This document shows positions 52,508-61,438 of a DNA stretch of 64,000 nucleotides, one piece after another (the stretch's first letter is position 1; the number at the start of each line of letters is the position of its first letter). The stretch is from contig NZ_JAGHZS010000007.1 in NCBI RefSeq assembly GCF_017745275.1, forward strand, positions 1-64,000, in the 5' to 3' direction. The DNA is from Chitinophaga sp. (GTDB lineage Bacteria; Bacteroidota; Bacteroidia; Chitinophagales; Chitinophagaceae). The notes under the pieces were generated by a model, which did not search any database, had not been told where the DNA came from, and was given only the letters and a program-made list of their open reading frames with translations. Both the position numbers and the translations under genes were made by a program.

Positions 52508-55500
52508 ATGATGAAAAATATGATCTGTTGTATCGGCATATACCTGGTGATGATATGTACCTGCTGGGGACAGTCGTTTAATTATGCGAAATACAAAGAG
52601 AAAATCTATATCCATACCAGTCATGTGTTCTTTCAACCCGGACAGGACCTGTTCTTCAAGCTATACCTGGTAAACGCCCAGAACCAGCTGCCCACAGCCT
52701 ATAGCAAAATTGTGTTTGTGGAAGTACTGGATCCTTCAGGCAATCAGCTGAAGAAATTAAGTTACAAGGTATCAGATGGATTTGCAGAAGGCTCTTTTAG
52801 CTTCGACGACAATGCGCCCGGAGGCATCTACAAGCTCAAAGCTTATACTACGTGGATGCGCAACGAAAGTGACAGCACTTTTTTTGTAAAAGAACTGACC
52901 CTGCAGAAGGTCATTGCGCCGCGTGTATTAATGAAACTCGACTTCCCCAAAAAAGGATATGGTCCCGGCGATGAAGTAGTGGCCGACTATTCCATCCGTA
53001 ACCTGTCTGATAAACCCATCAGCGCCTATAAAGTAGATTATAAAGTATCGCTGGATGGTAAGGTGGTGGCTACGCAGCAGGCTACTACCAACGAAGAAGG
53101 GAAAGTACAATTGCGGTTTAAACTGCCGCCTGATCTGAATACGACCGATGGCTTGCTGAATGTGACCATCAACTATGAATCATATGTAGAAGCTATTTCC
53201 AGGAGTATTCCTATTGTGCTGAATAAAGTAGACTTGCAGTTGTTGCCGGAGGGAGGTACACTGGTAGCAGGCATTGCGGGTAATATTGCTTTCAGGGCGG
53301 TCAACGAACACGGTAAACCGGTGGATGTGAAAGGAGAGGTACTGAATAGGGCAGGAGAGACGGTTGCGGCTTTCCAGGGCTATTATGCCGGCATGGGACA
53401 GTTTAATTTCACACCACAGGCGGGTGAAAAATATACCGTGAAAATTACCTCCCCGTTGCATATTGCGCAACAATATGCCTTCCCCGAGTTTACAGAAGAA
53501 GGGGTAGTGATGAATGTAGTGAAGAAAAAAGAGAAACTGTTACTGCACATTGCTGCCAGTCGCCCTCAGCAGGTAACGCTGACCGGCCGTACGAAAGAGG
53601 CTGTATATTCTGCCGACAGATTTGCGCTGAAACGCGGTATCCAAACATTTGAAATAGATCCGGCGGCATTCCCTGCCGGTATTGCACGGTTCACGCTCAC
53701 AAATGAAAACGAGGTGCCCATAGCAGAGCGACTGGTATTCCTGAATAAACAACACACCCTGCAGGTAAAAATTACGCCTGACAAAAGCACTTACCTGCCA
53801 AGAGAAAAAGTAAGGCTCACACTCAACACTACCGATGATAAAGGTGTTCCGCTCCCGTCTAACTTATCGCTGGCGGTGATGGACGATAAGCTCTGGTCCT
53901 TTGCAGATGATAAACAAGATCATATTTTATCCTGGCTGCTCATGAGTTCTGAATTAAGCGGAAAGATAGAAGAACCTTCTTTTTATTTTAAGCAGGACGA
54001 ACCTAAAGCGGAACCTGCGCTGGACCTGGTCATGCTCACCCATGGCTACCGGTACTTTAGTTACCTGCCGGAAGTAAAGGAAGGAACCTCACTGAAATAT
54101 TTGCCAGACGATGGCTACGTGTTGAGTGGTACTATTTTGAACAAAAGTGAGCAGCCGGTGAAAGGCACAGTATTCCTGGTGAATATGGATGAAAAAAGCA
54201 AAGCGGTGCAAATGACTACCGGGGAGGATGGACAGTTTTTCTTTGCTGACCTGGATACCCGCGCACACTATTACCTGATTGCCAAATCAGCCACCAGGAA
54301 GGAAAAGGTGAATGTCAGGATAGCGCAAAATGGCCTGGAGCATAACGATATCCGCACAAAGAAAATATTGGAGGAAAGTGTCAGCTTCAAACAATATCCT
54401 GGCATCAAACCGGAAGCGCGCAAACAGGAGTACGCACACGTGATACAGGAGATTAAAAATGAGAATGCCGTACAGCAACGGTTGGAAGCAGACCAGAAAA
54501 AGCTGGAAGAAGTAGTGGTAGTAGGTTATGGTACACAACAGAAAATGATGACGGCAGGTTCAGTAGTGAGGGTTGTCGACAACGTTTTTGCAATGGCGCC
54601 ACAGCCAATAGACCAGGTGCTGGAAGGAAGAATGGCTGGCTTACAGGTAACCAGGTGGGCTAATCCCGGCGCCGGGGAAGAGATTCGTGTCAGGGGTAAT
54701 GCTTCTCTCACCGGAAATAATCAGCCACTGTTTATCATTGACGGCGTGGCGTACGATGGGATGATGGACGATATAAACCCCGAAGATGTTTCAGCGATAG
54801 AAGTATTCAAGGATGCTGCCGGCACTGCGTTGTATGGCACCCGCGCCGCCAATGGCGTGATTGTGATCACTACCAAAAAAGGCAATGGGGCGGCCATGAG
54901 AGTAAGGTTAAGCAAAGATTATTATCATACCACCTATGTACCGGTGGCCAGCAGCCTGTACTCCGTAGCCAGGAAGTTTTATGCACCGAAGTATACCACT
55001 ACAGACACCAGGGAACGCAACGATTTTCGTGAAACCATTTACTGGAACCCGGTGGTACAAACAGATAAAACAGGTACGGCTACCCTGGAATTTTACAACT
55101 CTGATGCAGCTACCACTTTTAGAGCTATCGCAGAAGGTATTGCCTGGAATGGAAAACCTGGTAGAACAGAAGCCACCTGGTCCGCCCGCAGCGCATTGCA
55201 GATCGATGCTAAAATTCCACCTTACCTGAGTGTAGGGGACCGTCCGCAAATTCCGCTGGTGATCAAAAATAACAGCGCCAAAGAGGTGGCACTGGATATT
55301 CACGTAGCACTGCCCCGCGAAATGGTAAAGTTGGGGAAAGACAGTTATGAAGACGCCGTAACGCTTGCTGCCAATACTTCCCGGCAGGTATTGGTGCCAT
55401 TGGAGGTGATCGCAGCCGGTGCGGATAATATTAAATTTACTGTGAGTGGAGAAGTGGGTACGGAAACATTGTCGTTGCCAATACAGGCGGCCGACAAAGG

Positions 55501-57034
55501 CTTTCCCGTATCTAAAACTATCTCCGGCGATAAGTCCGCACAATGGACGTTTAACGTAGGCAAGCCAATAGATGGTAGCCTGAAAACAGACCTGCGCATC
55601 TTCACCAGTCTCGAGGGACAATTACTGGATGGTATCGAATCCATGCTGAGGGAGCCATCCGGGTGTTTTGAGCAAACTTCTTCCGCTACCTATCCAAATA
55701 TTTTCATCCTGAAATACCTGCGTGAATCGGGCAAATCCAATCCGCGGGTGGTGGCTAAAGCCATGGATTATATCGAGAAAGGCTACAAGCGTTTGATCAG
55801 TTATGAAACCAGTGAAAATGGATTCGAATGGTTTGGCCATGCGCCAGCCCACGAAGCATTAACCGCCTACGGCCTGCTGGAGTTTACGGATATGCAGTCT
55901 TTCATCGATGTTGACAAAGACATGCTGGCGCGAACCAAAAAGTTCCTGTTAAACCGTAGAGACGGCAAAGGTGGCTTCAAACTGGCTTCCGGAGGTTACG
56001 ACCGGTTTGCATCTGTGCCCAATGCCATTGCGAATCTATACATCGTATATGCGTTAACGCAAGCCGGTGCAGGCAGCGAAATAAAGCCGGAATATGAAGC
56101 GGCAGTTAAAAAAGCAGAAGCCTCCGAAGATATGTACCAGCTGGGATTAATGGCCCTCGCCGCCAGCAACATGAAACAGGAGGCGGATTATAATAGGTTG
56201 TTGAAATTGCTGAAAGACAGCTACGGACGGAAGGGTATTAACGCGGCTACCACCGTGGTAAATTCCCGCGATGTTTCATTACGCGTAGAGGCATTGTCGT
56301 TATATGCCCTGGCGCTGGCCCGGGAGCAACAACCGGATGTTGCCGCCATCGGTATGGTGATCTCCAAAATTCTATCAGAAAAATCATACTACGGGTACGG
56401 CTCTACGCAGGCAACCGTACTGGCACTGAATGCCATTGTAGAATATGTAAAAATAAAAGGTCGTTCGGAAAGCGCCGGTACTATTGAGTTTATGTTGAAT
56501 GGAACAAAAATCAGCGGCAATGATTGCAGCGCCGCAGTGAAAGAGGGTACCAATAAACTCACCGTCAGCTATAGCAGTGATAAATCCGGAATTCCTTACA
56601 GCCTGCAGTTGGAATATAATACGCTGCAACCCCCTAACAGTCCTGATGCTGATTTACTGTTAACCACCCAACTGGCCGATACCGCGGCGCAACTGGGAGA
56701 AACGGTGCGTATGAAAATTGAAGTGAAAAATAAGAAAAACATATTGCAGCCTATGGCTATCGCTAAAATAGGGATCCCCGGAGGCTTGTCCTTACAGCCC
56801 TGGCAACTGAAAGAGCTCATCACCAATAAAAAAGTAGCCTACTATGAAATATTCGATAATTACCTGGTGCTTTACTGGCTTGGCTTCGGCGATGCAGAAA
56901 CCAAAACCATAACACTGGACCTGAAAGCGGATATTCCCGGTACCTACAAAGCCAAGGCCAGCAACTGTTACCTGTATTACACACCTGAGCATAAGCACTG
57001 GAATGGAGGTACCACCATCACCATCCGGCCATAA
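52508..57034 (+). CDS. Alpha-2-macroglobulin with embedded SusC-type plug domain
   Basis: 1508 residues. After a signal peptide come MG-type domains (MG2 region from about 25-130; IYIHTSHVFFQPGQDLFFKL), up to about residue 530. A carboxypeptidase-regulatory-like domain (about 545-625) and a helical linker follow; then a TonB-box-like EVVVVGYGTQ (about 668) and a complete SusC plug to about 794 (RMAGLQVTRW, IRVRGNASL, PLFIIDGVAYDG, AANGVIVITTKKG). The A2M/MG7 block (TIYWNPVVQTDKTGTATLEF) resumes near 850, with the thioester G1052-C-F-E-Q1056, a helical TED and a C-terminal receptor-binding-like domain. A2M proteins trap proteases by covalent thioester attack after bait cleavage. Here the plug occupies the bait position, and the gene adjoins the plug-less barrel. 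The pair may be one outer-membrane device (inference). Confidence 0.88.
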   Translation: MMKNMICCIGIYLVMICTCWGQSFNYAKYKEKIYIHTSHVFFQPGQDLFFKLYLVNAQNQLPTAYSKIVFVEVLDPSGNQLKKLSYKVSDGFAEGSFSFDDNAPGGIYKLKAYTTWMRNESDSTFFVKELTLQKVIAPRVLMKLDFPKKGYGPGDEVVADYSIRNLSDKPISAYKVDYKVSLDGKVVATQQATTNEEGKVQLRFKLPPDLNTTDGLLNVTINYESYVEAISRSIPIVLNKVDLQLLPEGGTLVAGIAGNIAFRAVNEHGKPVDVKGEVLNRAGETVAAFQGYYAGMGQFNFTPQAGEKYTVKITSPLHIAQQYAFPEFTEEGVVMNVVKKKEKLLLHIAASRPQQVTLTGRTKEAVYSADRFALKRGIQTFEIDPAAFPAGIARFTLTNENEVPIAERLVFLNKQHTLQVKITPDKSTYLPREKVRLTLNTTDDKGVPLPSNLSLAVMDDKLWSFADDKQDHILSWLLMSSELSGKIEEPSFYFKQDEPKAEPALDLVMLTHGYRYFSYLPEVKEGTSLKYLPDDGYVLSGTILNKSEQPVKGTVFLVNMDEKSKAVQMTTGEDGQFFFADLDTRAHYYLIAKSATRKEKVNVRIAQNGLEHNDIRTKKILEESVSFKQYPGIKPEARKQEYAHVIQEIKNENAVQQRLEADQKKLEEVVVVGYGTQQKMMTAGSVVRVVDNVFAMAPQPIDQVLEGRMAGLQVTRWANPGAGEEIRVRGNASLTGNNQPLFIIDGVAYDGMMDDINPEDVSAIEVFKDAAGTALYGTRAANGVIVITTKKGNGAAMRVRLSKDYYHTTYVPVASSLYSVARKFYAPKYTTTDTRERNDFRETIYWNPVVQTDKTGTATLEFYNSDAATTFRAIAEGIAWNGKPGRTEATWSARSALQIDAKIPPYLSVGDRPQIPLVIKNNSAKEVALDIHVALPREMVKLGKDSYEDAVTLAANTSRQVLVPLEVIAAGADNIKFTVSGEVGTETLSLPIQAADKGFPVSKTISGDKSAQWTFNVGKPIDGSLKTDLRIFTSLEGQLLDGIESMLREPSGCFEQTSSATYPNIFILKYLRESGKSNPRVVAKAMDYIEKGYKRLISYETSENGFEWFGHAPAHEALTAYGLLEFTDMQSFIDVDKDMLARTKKFLLNRRDGKGGFKLASGGYDRFASVPNAIANLYIVYALTQAGAGSEIKPEYEAAVKKAEASEDMYQLGLMALAASNMKQEADYNRLLKLLKDSYGRKGINAATTVVNSRDVSLRVEALSLYALALAREQQPDVAAIGMVISKILSEKSYYGYGSTQATVLALNAIVEYVKIKGRSESAGTIEFMLNGTKISGNDCSAAVKEGTNKLTVSYSSDKSGIPYSLQLEYNTLQPPNSPDADLLLTTQLADTAAQLGETVRMKIEVKNKKNILQPMAIAKIGIPGGLSLQPWQLKELITNKKVAYYEIFDNYLVLYWLGFGDAETKTITLDLKADIPGTYKAKASNCYLYYTPEHKHWNGGTTITIRP

Positions 57035-57078
57035 TATTAAGCAGCAATGCCGCTGAAAGCAGGGCGGCGTTGTTTAAT

Positions 57079-57150
57079 ATTCGCTTGTATCATTCGCTTA
57101 TATCATTCGCTACAGTCGCTTTATGCTTTCTGCTTTAAGCTTTCTGCTCA
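57079..57150. repeat. Heptad-unit repeat element 6 (single arm) with three ATTCGC units
   Basis: The minus strand of 57103-57150 reads GCAGAAA, GCTTAAA, GCAGAAA and GCATAAA, then a GCGACTGTAGCGAATGA end, matching elements 1-3 and 5. Upstream, ATTCGCTT-like units repeat three times (57079-57110). There is no matching left arm. It lies in the gap after the A2M gene. Confidence 0.75.
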
Positions 57151-57270
57151 TCCCTATGCCTGTTCCTTCCGCCGTCCGCAGCGTTATCCCGTCAGGGAGC
57201 GCTGCGGATTTATTTATAGTATGCCAGCCCATTTTAATTTTTGCAGATTGAAAGGTTTCTCTTAATTTAG

Positions 57271-57292
57271 TATTTAGATAGTTGTCTAAATA
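57271..57292. promoter_or_regulatory. Palindromic operator of the SdpR-like gene
   Basis: TATTTAGA (57271-57278) and TCTAAATA (57285-57292) form a perfect 8-bp inverted repeat with a 6-base spacer, 8 bases upstream of the ArsR-type regulator's ATG, flanked by further TAGTA/TACTA symmetry. This fits autoregulation by an ArsR/SdpR-type dimer. Confidence 0.7.
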
Positions 57293-57300
57293 TATACTAC

Positions 57301-57603
57301 ATGAACCATGTATTTAAGGCGCTCAATGATAAGACCCGCCGGGATATCCTGGAGCTGCTCAAAAAAGAAGACCTCACTGCCGGTCAGATTGCTACACATT
57401 TCAATTTTTCCAAGCCTACGATATCGCATCATCTCGACCTGCTTAAACAGGCCGAACTACTGACTAGTGAAAAAAAGGGACAGTTTATTTATTACTCCCT
57501 GAATACCACTGTGATGGATGAGCTACTGAAATGGATGTTGCAGTTTACCGCAGAAAAATTACCCCTTACCCATAAATCAAAGCCTAAATATGAAAGCAGG
57601 TAA
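57301..57603 (+). CDS. sdpR: ArsR/SdpR-type autorepressor
   Basis: 100 residues: a single winged helix (FKALNDKTRRDILELLKKED, LTAGQIATHFNFSKPTISHH, then the wing KKGQFIYYSLN). It lacks the metal-binding cysteines of ArsR proper and closely resembles SdpR, which represses its own operon until its membrane partner (SdpI) captures it. Here the downstream gene is an SdpI-like protein overlapping it by 14 bases. The gene symbol follows family resemblance only. Confidence 0.85.
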   Translation: MNHVFKALNDKTRRDILELLKKEDLTAGQIATHFNFSKPTISHHLDLLKQAELLTSEKKGQFIYYSLNTTVMDELLKWMLQFTAEKLPLTHKSKPKYESR

Positions 57604-58468
57604 ATGGTGGCAGGAAATCCCTTTACTCGGCATTATGCTATGCCCGGCCCTTGTTTATTACTGGTTAAAACCATTGTTACCGGCACTGATCCCTTCTCAC
57701 TATACCATTTCCGCCAATGGAGAATGGGTGGTAGACGGACAGATGTCGCCGGCAATGGATATTACGGTCACATTGGTGGTCTCCCTGTTTATTTATTTGA
57801 TCCTCACCCTGGCAGTATTATTACCATACAGGAATCAGCTACCGCAGGCCTGGTTAAAGCCGATGTTATATTGGTTAAAGGCAGGTATGCTTTTATTGAT
57901 AAGTGCTATCCCTGTTTACCAGATGCTGGTAAGTGCCGGGAAATTAACGGGTGGCGCTGCCACTGTATGGGCATATATTGGAGGTATCGGGATGGTAGTA
58001 CTACTCAATATTTTTATCTATCGTATGTATGATCTGATGTATAAACGCAGTGAGTCAAAACCACTGGGGCGGACATCTTACGTTATTATTTGGGCAGGTA
58101 CCCACGTGGTGGTATCTATTGGGCCGTTTTGTTTACTCCTGGCACAACACCTCAACGCCGACAGAATGATAGTGCAGATGATACTGCTGTTTATTACCAT
58201 TTGTGGTAACCTGCTATATAGTGTGCGTCCCAATCCTTACCTGGGTATCCGGACCCCGTGGACGCTGAAAAACGATACAGTATGGCGGGAAACGCACCGG
58301 CTGGGAGGTGTGATGATGTTTATAATGGGCGCGACCGGCTTTATCGCTACGTTTTTCGCCGACAGGCAGCAGGTTCACTTCGTTCTGGTGACTTCGTTGC
58401 TCACGGCTACATTTATTCCCATGGTGTATTCGTATATCCGTTACCGTAAATTAACACATCAACCCTGA
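57590..58468 (+). CDS. sdpI: SdpI-like membrane protein (DUF1648 plus SdpI domain)
   Basis: 292 residues with about eight membrane helices. The DUF1648-type loop (PSHYTISANGEWVVDG, about 36-51) and the SdpI signature PNPYLGIRTPWTLKNDTVWR followed by ETHRLGG (about 205-235) are clear. In Bacillus, SdpI gives immunity to the SdpC toxin and sequesters SdpR at the membrane. No sdpC toxin gene is visible, so here it may be a stress or lipid-signal sensor controlling the overlapping sdpR-like gene. The symbol is by resemblance. Confidence 0.85.
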   Translation: MKAGKWWQEIPLLGIMLCPALVYYWLKPLLPALIPSHYTISANGEWVVDGQMSPAMDITVTLVVSLFIYLILTLAVLLPYRNQLPQAWLKPMLYWLKAGMLLLISAIPVYQMLVSAGKLTGGAATVWAYIGGIGMVVLLNIFIYRMYDLMYKRSESKPLGRTSYVIIWAGTHVVVSIGPFCLLLAQHLNADRMIVQMILLFITICGNLLYSVRPNPYLGIRTPWTLKNDTVWRETHRLGGVMMFIMGATGFIATFFADRQQVHFVLVTSLLTATFIPMVYSYIRYRKLTHQP

Positions 58469-58472
58469 CCTT

Positions 58473-59729
58473 ATGAAAAGAATCCTTTTTTTCGTCCTGT
58501 TATTGGGCAGCCTGCAAGCTGTCCGCGCACAACAGCAACCCGTAGTCAGCAGCTTTTTTGAACAAATCGGCCGCAGTAACTGGACCGGCGCTATGCAATA
58601 CATGGCCCCTGTGATGAAGGAAAAACTAACGGCAGATATGCTGAAAGGCGTATGGCAACAAATTGAGCAAACCAACGGAAAGTGGGAGGCCCTGACCTCA
58701 CAGAAAGTAGTACGCGATGGCAACCATTTCATCGTGACCGCAGAAAATAATTTCGAACGTACCACCGTGATCTTCCGGCTGACCCTGGATAGCGCCAACC
58801 GCCTGGTCGGCTTCTTCATCACCGGCTCCCGGCCCAAACAGGTGATGCTCAATACCAACGAAACAACAGATACAGTTCATGCAGCTGATGGCACCGTATT
58901 GTATGGCACCTTAACGCTCCCCGAAGGGCAGCCGCATTCGCCGGTAGTACTCATCATTGCCGGCTCCGGCCCAACGGATCGCAACGGCAACAGCCTTTTC
59001 CTCCCCGCCACAGAAGGGTTTTCCTATCAGCAACTGGCGGCTGGCCTCGCAGCGCATGGCATTGCCTCACTGCGGTACGATAAACGGGGTACCGGGCAAA
59101 GTACGGCTTCCAACAAACCACTGACGGCCCTCACCCTGGACGACTTTGTAGCCGATGCCGCGGCCTGTGTGGATCACCTGGAAAGAAGCGGACAGTTCGC
59201 CAATGTGTCCGTGATTGGCCATAGCGAAGGTGGTGTTATTGGCCTGGCGCTGGCCGGCCGCCAACCCATGAAATGCCTGATCGCCCTTTCCACGCCCGGA
59301 GAAGCCATAGATAAGGTACTGCTGGAGCAACTGAAACCCCGGCTGGCAGATTCCCTATACCAACAATCCGTCAGCATCCTCGAAGGGCTGCGGGAAAATA
59401 AAACGCCCGATCGGGTACCGGCCGATCTGAACATGTTCTTTAACAAAGGCACCTTCGGCTACTGGAAAAGCGCGGTTCGTTTCGATCCATGCGCCATGTT
59501 AGCGCTCACACAGCTACCAGTACTGGTGGTAGGTGGTGCGGCAGATGTACAGGTGACACCCGCACAGGTAACCATGCTGCAGGATTGTAAACCCGGAACC
59601 CAACTGGTACTCATCGAAGGCATGACACACGCCTTGAAAAACAATGCGGCCCTTTCCCCGGATAAAAAAACGCCCTTGCCTTTATCCCCCGAATTGGTGC
59701 CGGCACTGGCTAACTTCCTCCGGCAATAA
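58473..59729 (+). CDS. Secreted DUF3887/alpha-beta hydrolase
   Basis: 418 residues: signal peptide (LFFVLLLGSLQAVRA-Q), a DUF3887 domain (about 25-120) and an alpha/beta hydrolase domain (about 125-418) with a nucleophile elbow GHSEGG, an oxyanion-side GSGPTDRNG, an acid candidate in VVGGAADVQV and a catalytic histidine in EGMTHALK. This combination is known in secreted esterases/peptidases of Bacteroidetes. It starts 4 bases after the SdpI-like gene and is likely in its operon. Confidence 0.88.
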   Translation: MKRILFFVLLLGSLQAVRAQQQPVVSSFFEQIGRSNWTGAMQYMAPVMKEKLTADMLKGVWQQIEQTNGKWEALTSQKVVRDGNHFIVTAENNFERTTVIFRLTLDSANRLVGFFITGSRPKQVMLNTNETTDTVHAADGTVLYGTLTLPEGQPHSPVVLIIAGSGPTDRNGNSLFLPATEGFSYQQLAAGLAAHGIASLRYDKRGTGQSTASNKPLTALTLDDFVADAAACVDHLERSGQFANVSVIGHSEGGVIGLALAGRQPMKCLIALSTPGEAIDKVLLEQLKPRLADSLYQQSVSILEGLRENKTPDRVPADLNMFFNKGTFGYWKSAVRFDPCAMLALTQLPVLVVGGAADVQVTPAQVTMLQDCKPGTQLVLIEGMTHALKNNAALSPDKKTPLPLSPELVPALANFLRQ

Positions 59730-59738
59730 ATTTTTTCC

Positions 59739-59797
59739 CCCGGCGTAGGGGGAGAGGGAGTTTTAGCAGTCATAGTACCAGGGAGCACCTCGCCGGG
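59739..59797 (+). terminator. Weak candidate terminator
   Basis: CCCGGCG (59739-59745) can pair with CGCCGGG (59791-59797) across a 45-base loop and is followed by AAATTTTTTT. Only modest support as the end of the SdpRI-hydrolase operon. Confidence 0.35.
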
Positions 59798-59840
59798 AGT
59801 AAATTTTTTTATACCGGCATAAGGGTTTACTTCTCTTTAG

Positions 59841-60413
59841 GTGTATTATTGGCATATAACAGCAACAAGGGCATTGGACAAGGACATACGCCAGGATAAA
59901 CAGGTTTTACTGATAGAACAAAGCTTTCATGACCATTATGAAGGATTACACCGCTATGCCTTTACGATATTAAAAGATAACGATAACGCCAAAGATGCCG
60001 TACAGGCGGTGTTTTTGAAGTTATGGGAAAAAAAAGATACCATTGACGAAGAGCAATCACTCAAATCTTACTTGTATACAGCAGTATATAATTACTGCCT
60101 GAATATCAAAAGACATGAGAAAATTAAAGCACGTTACATACACGAGAATAATTTAGTACAGCACGAAGGAGCAAATATGTTGGTCAGCAAAGAAATCAAC
60201 CAACAGATTATGAGTCACATTGCCGCGCTTTCCCCTCAATGCCAGCTCATATTTACAAAAAGCCGCTTTGAAGGAAAGAAATATGCAGACATTGCAGCGG
60301 AGATGGGACTATCTGTGAAAACAGTAGAGGCACAGATGGGAAAAGCACTTAAAATCCTACGGGCAAAACTGTTTGATATTATGATTAGTGTGTTGATATT
60401 ATTTCTCCTGTAA
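59841..60413 (+). CDS. ECF sigma-70 factor (Bacteroidetes expansion type)
   Basis: 190 residues with sigma region 2 (YAFTILKDNDNAKDAVQAVF) and region 4 (LSPQCQLIFTKSRFEGKKYA, DIAAEMGLSVKTVEAQMGKA). This family works with an adjacent FecR anti-sigma and an outer-membrane signal transducer. The frame opens with GTG at 59841; TTG at 59874 is an alternative start that yields a more usual N-terminus. FecR starts 26 bases downstream. Confidence 0.92.
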   Translation: MYYWHITATRALDKDIRQDKQVLLIEQSFHDHYEGLHRYAFTILKDNDNAKDAVQAVFLKLWEKKDTIDEEQSLKSYLYTAVYNYCLNIKRHEKIKARYIHENNLVQHEGANMLVSKEINQQIMSHIAALSPQCQLIFTKSRFEGKKYADIAAEMGLSVKTVEAQMGKALKILRAKLFDIMISVLILFLL

Positions 60414-60439
60414 AAAAAATAAGTTACAATTTATTAAGA

Positions 60440-61438
60440 ATGAACAATCCCGGTCAAACACATGTAGACGATGAATTACTGGCAAAGTATTTTTCCGGGG
60501 AAGCCTCCCCGGAAGAAGCCATTGCAGTGGATGACTGGGTACATGCATCCGCTGAAAACCGTGCCCTGTTTGAACAGGCACTGGCAGTGTGGGAACAAAC
60601 CTCCATTGGGCATAACTGGCAACTACCTGATAAATCAGCCATGTTGACCGCTATTCAGCAGGAACGGATACCTGCCAAAGGCAGCGCACCTGCAAAGGTA
60701 GCCAGCCTTAAAACCTTCCGTTGGCGTATAGCCGCTGCCGTAATAGTACTAATCGGTGTTGCCAGCCTTTATTGGTTATTGCGGCCAACTGCCCCGGCAA
60801 CGTTGCCCGGTTCCCTGGTGCTCCGGGAAGCCCACAGCGGGGTATTACAGGATACGCTGCCTGACAGGTCAGTGGTAACCCTCAACAGTGGCGCTTCTAT
60901 CAGCTATGCCAGCAACTTTGTGGGAAATACCCGGCAGGTATTGCTAAAAGGTAGTGCAACGTTTGATGTAACAACAGATCCTAAAAAACCGTTTATTGTG
61001 AGCGTGGGAGATATCGCTGTAAAAGTATTGGGTACTACCTTCCTGGTGGCAACGGATACCGCCGGGGTAATGGTGTCCGTGAAATCCGGAGCCGTGGGCA
61101 TGTATCGCGGTGATAGCAGTATTATCCTGAAAGCCGGGGAAACGGGAATCTATCATAATAACACACATGGTTTCAGTGTAGCCGGTGCTGATAGTATTTC
61201 CATGACAAGGTCTTTCAACTTTACCAATGCCAGCCTGAAAGAAATTGCTACTCAACTGGAACTGGCATACGGAACAAGGATCGTGTTTAACAATAAAAAA
61301 CTGGAAGGCTGCTCCATGAGCAGCACTTTCGACAATAAATCCTTATTATTCATTTTAGAGGTTATATCAATTACGTTGAATGTCCAATATAGTATCGAGA
61401 AAGATACCGTGTATCTCAGTGGCAGTGGATGCAATTAA
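60440..61438 (+). CDS. FecR-type anti-sigma factor
   Basis: 332 residues: cytoplasmic N-terminus with ELLAKYFSGEASPEEAIAVD (sigma-binding), a membrane helix at about 97-112 (IAAAVIVLIGVASLYWLL) and a periplasmic FecR domain (DRSVVTLNSGASISYASNF, VKVLGTTFLVATD) with a C-terminal DUF4974-like part (SLKEIATQLELAYGTRIVFN). It should hold the ECF factor until a periplasmic STN domain signals. The next gene encodes such a domain and overlaps its 3' end. Confidence 0.93.
   Translation: MNNPGQTHVDDELLAKYFSGEASPEEAIAVDDWVHASAENRALFEQALAVWEQTSIGHNWQLPDKSAMLTAIQQERIPAKGSAPAKVASLKTFRWRIAAAVIVLIGVASLYWLLRPTAPATLPGSLVLREAHSGVLQDTLPDRSVVTLNSGASISYASNFVGNTRQVLLKGSATFDVTTDPKKPFIVSVGDIAVKVLGTTFLVATDTAGVMVSVKSGAVGMYRGDSSIILKAGETGIYHNNTHGFSVAGADSISMTRSFNFTNASLKEIATQLELAYGTRIVFNNKKLEGCSMSSTFDNKSLLFILEVISITLNVQYSIEKDTVYLSGSGCN

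Noticed and set aside
52508..57034. A2M-plug fusion as an assembly or frameshift artefact
   Set aside because: The 1508-codon frame is continuous through both domain borders, and the neighbouring barrel lacks the same plug, so the parts are complementary.
56..57150. CRISPR array or ordinary tandem repeat
   Set aside because: The 7-base units have no spacers and occur as arms of dispersed hairpins.
57047..57265. 72-codon open frame after the A2M gene
   Set aside because: It reads through the heptad repeat arm and has no protein-like features.
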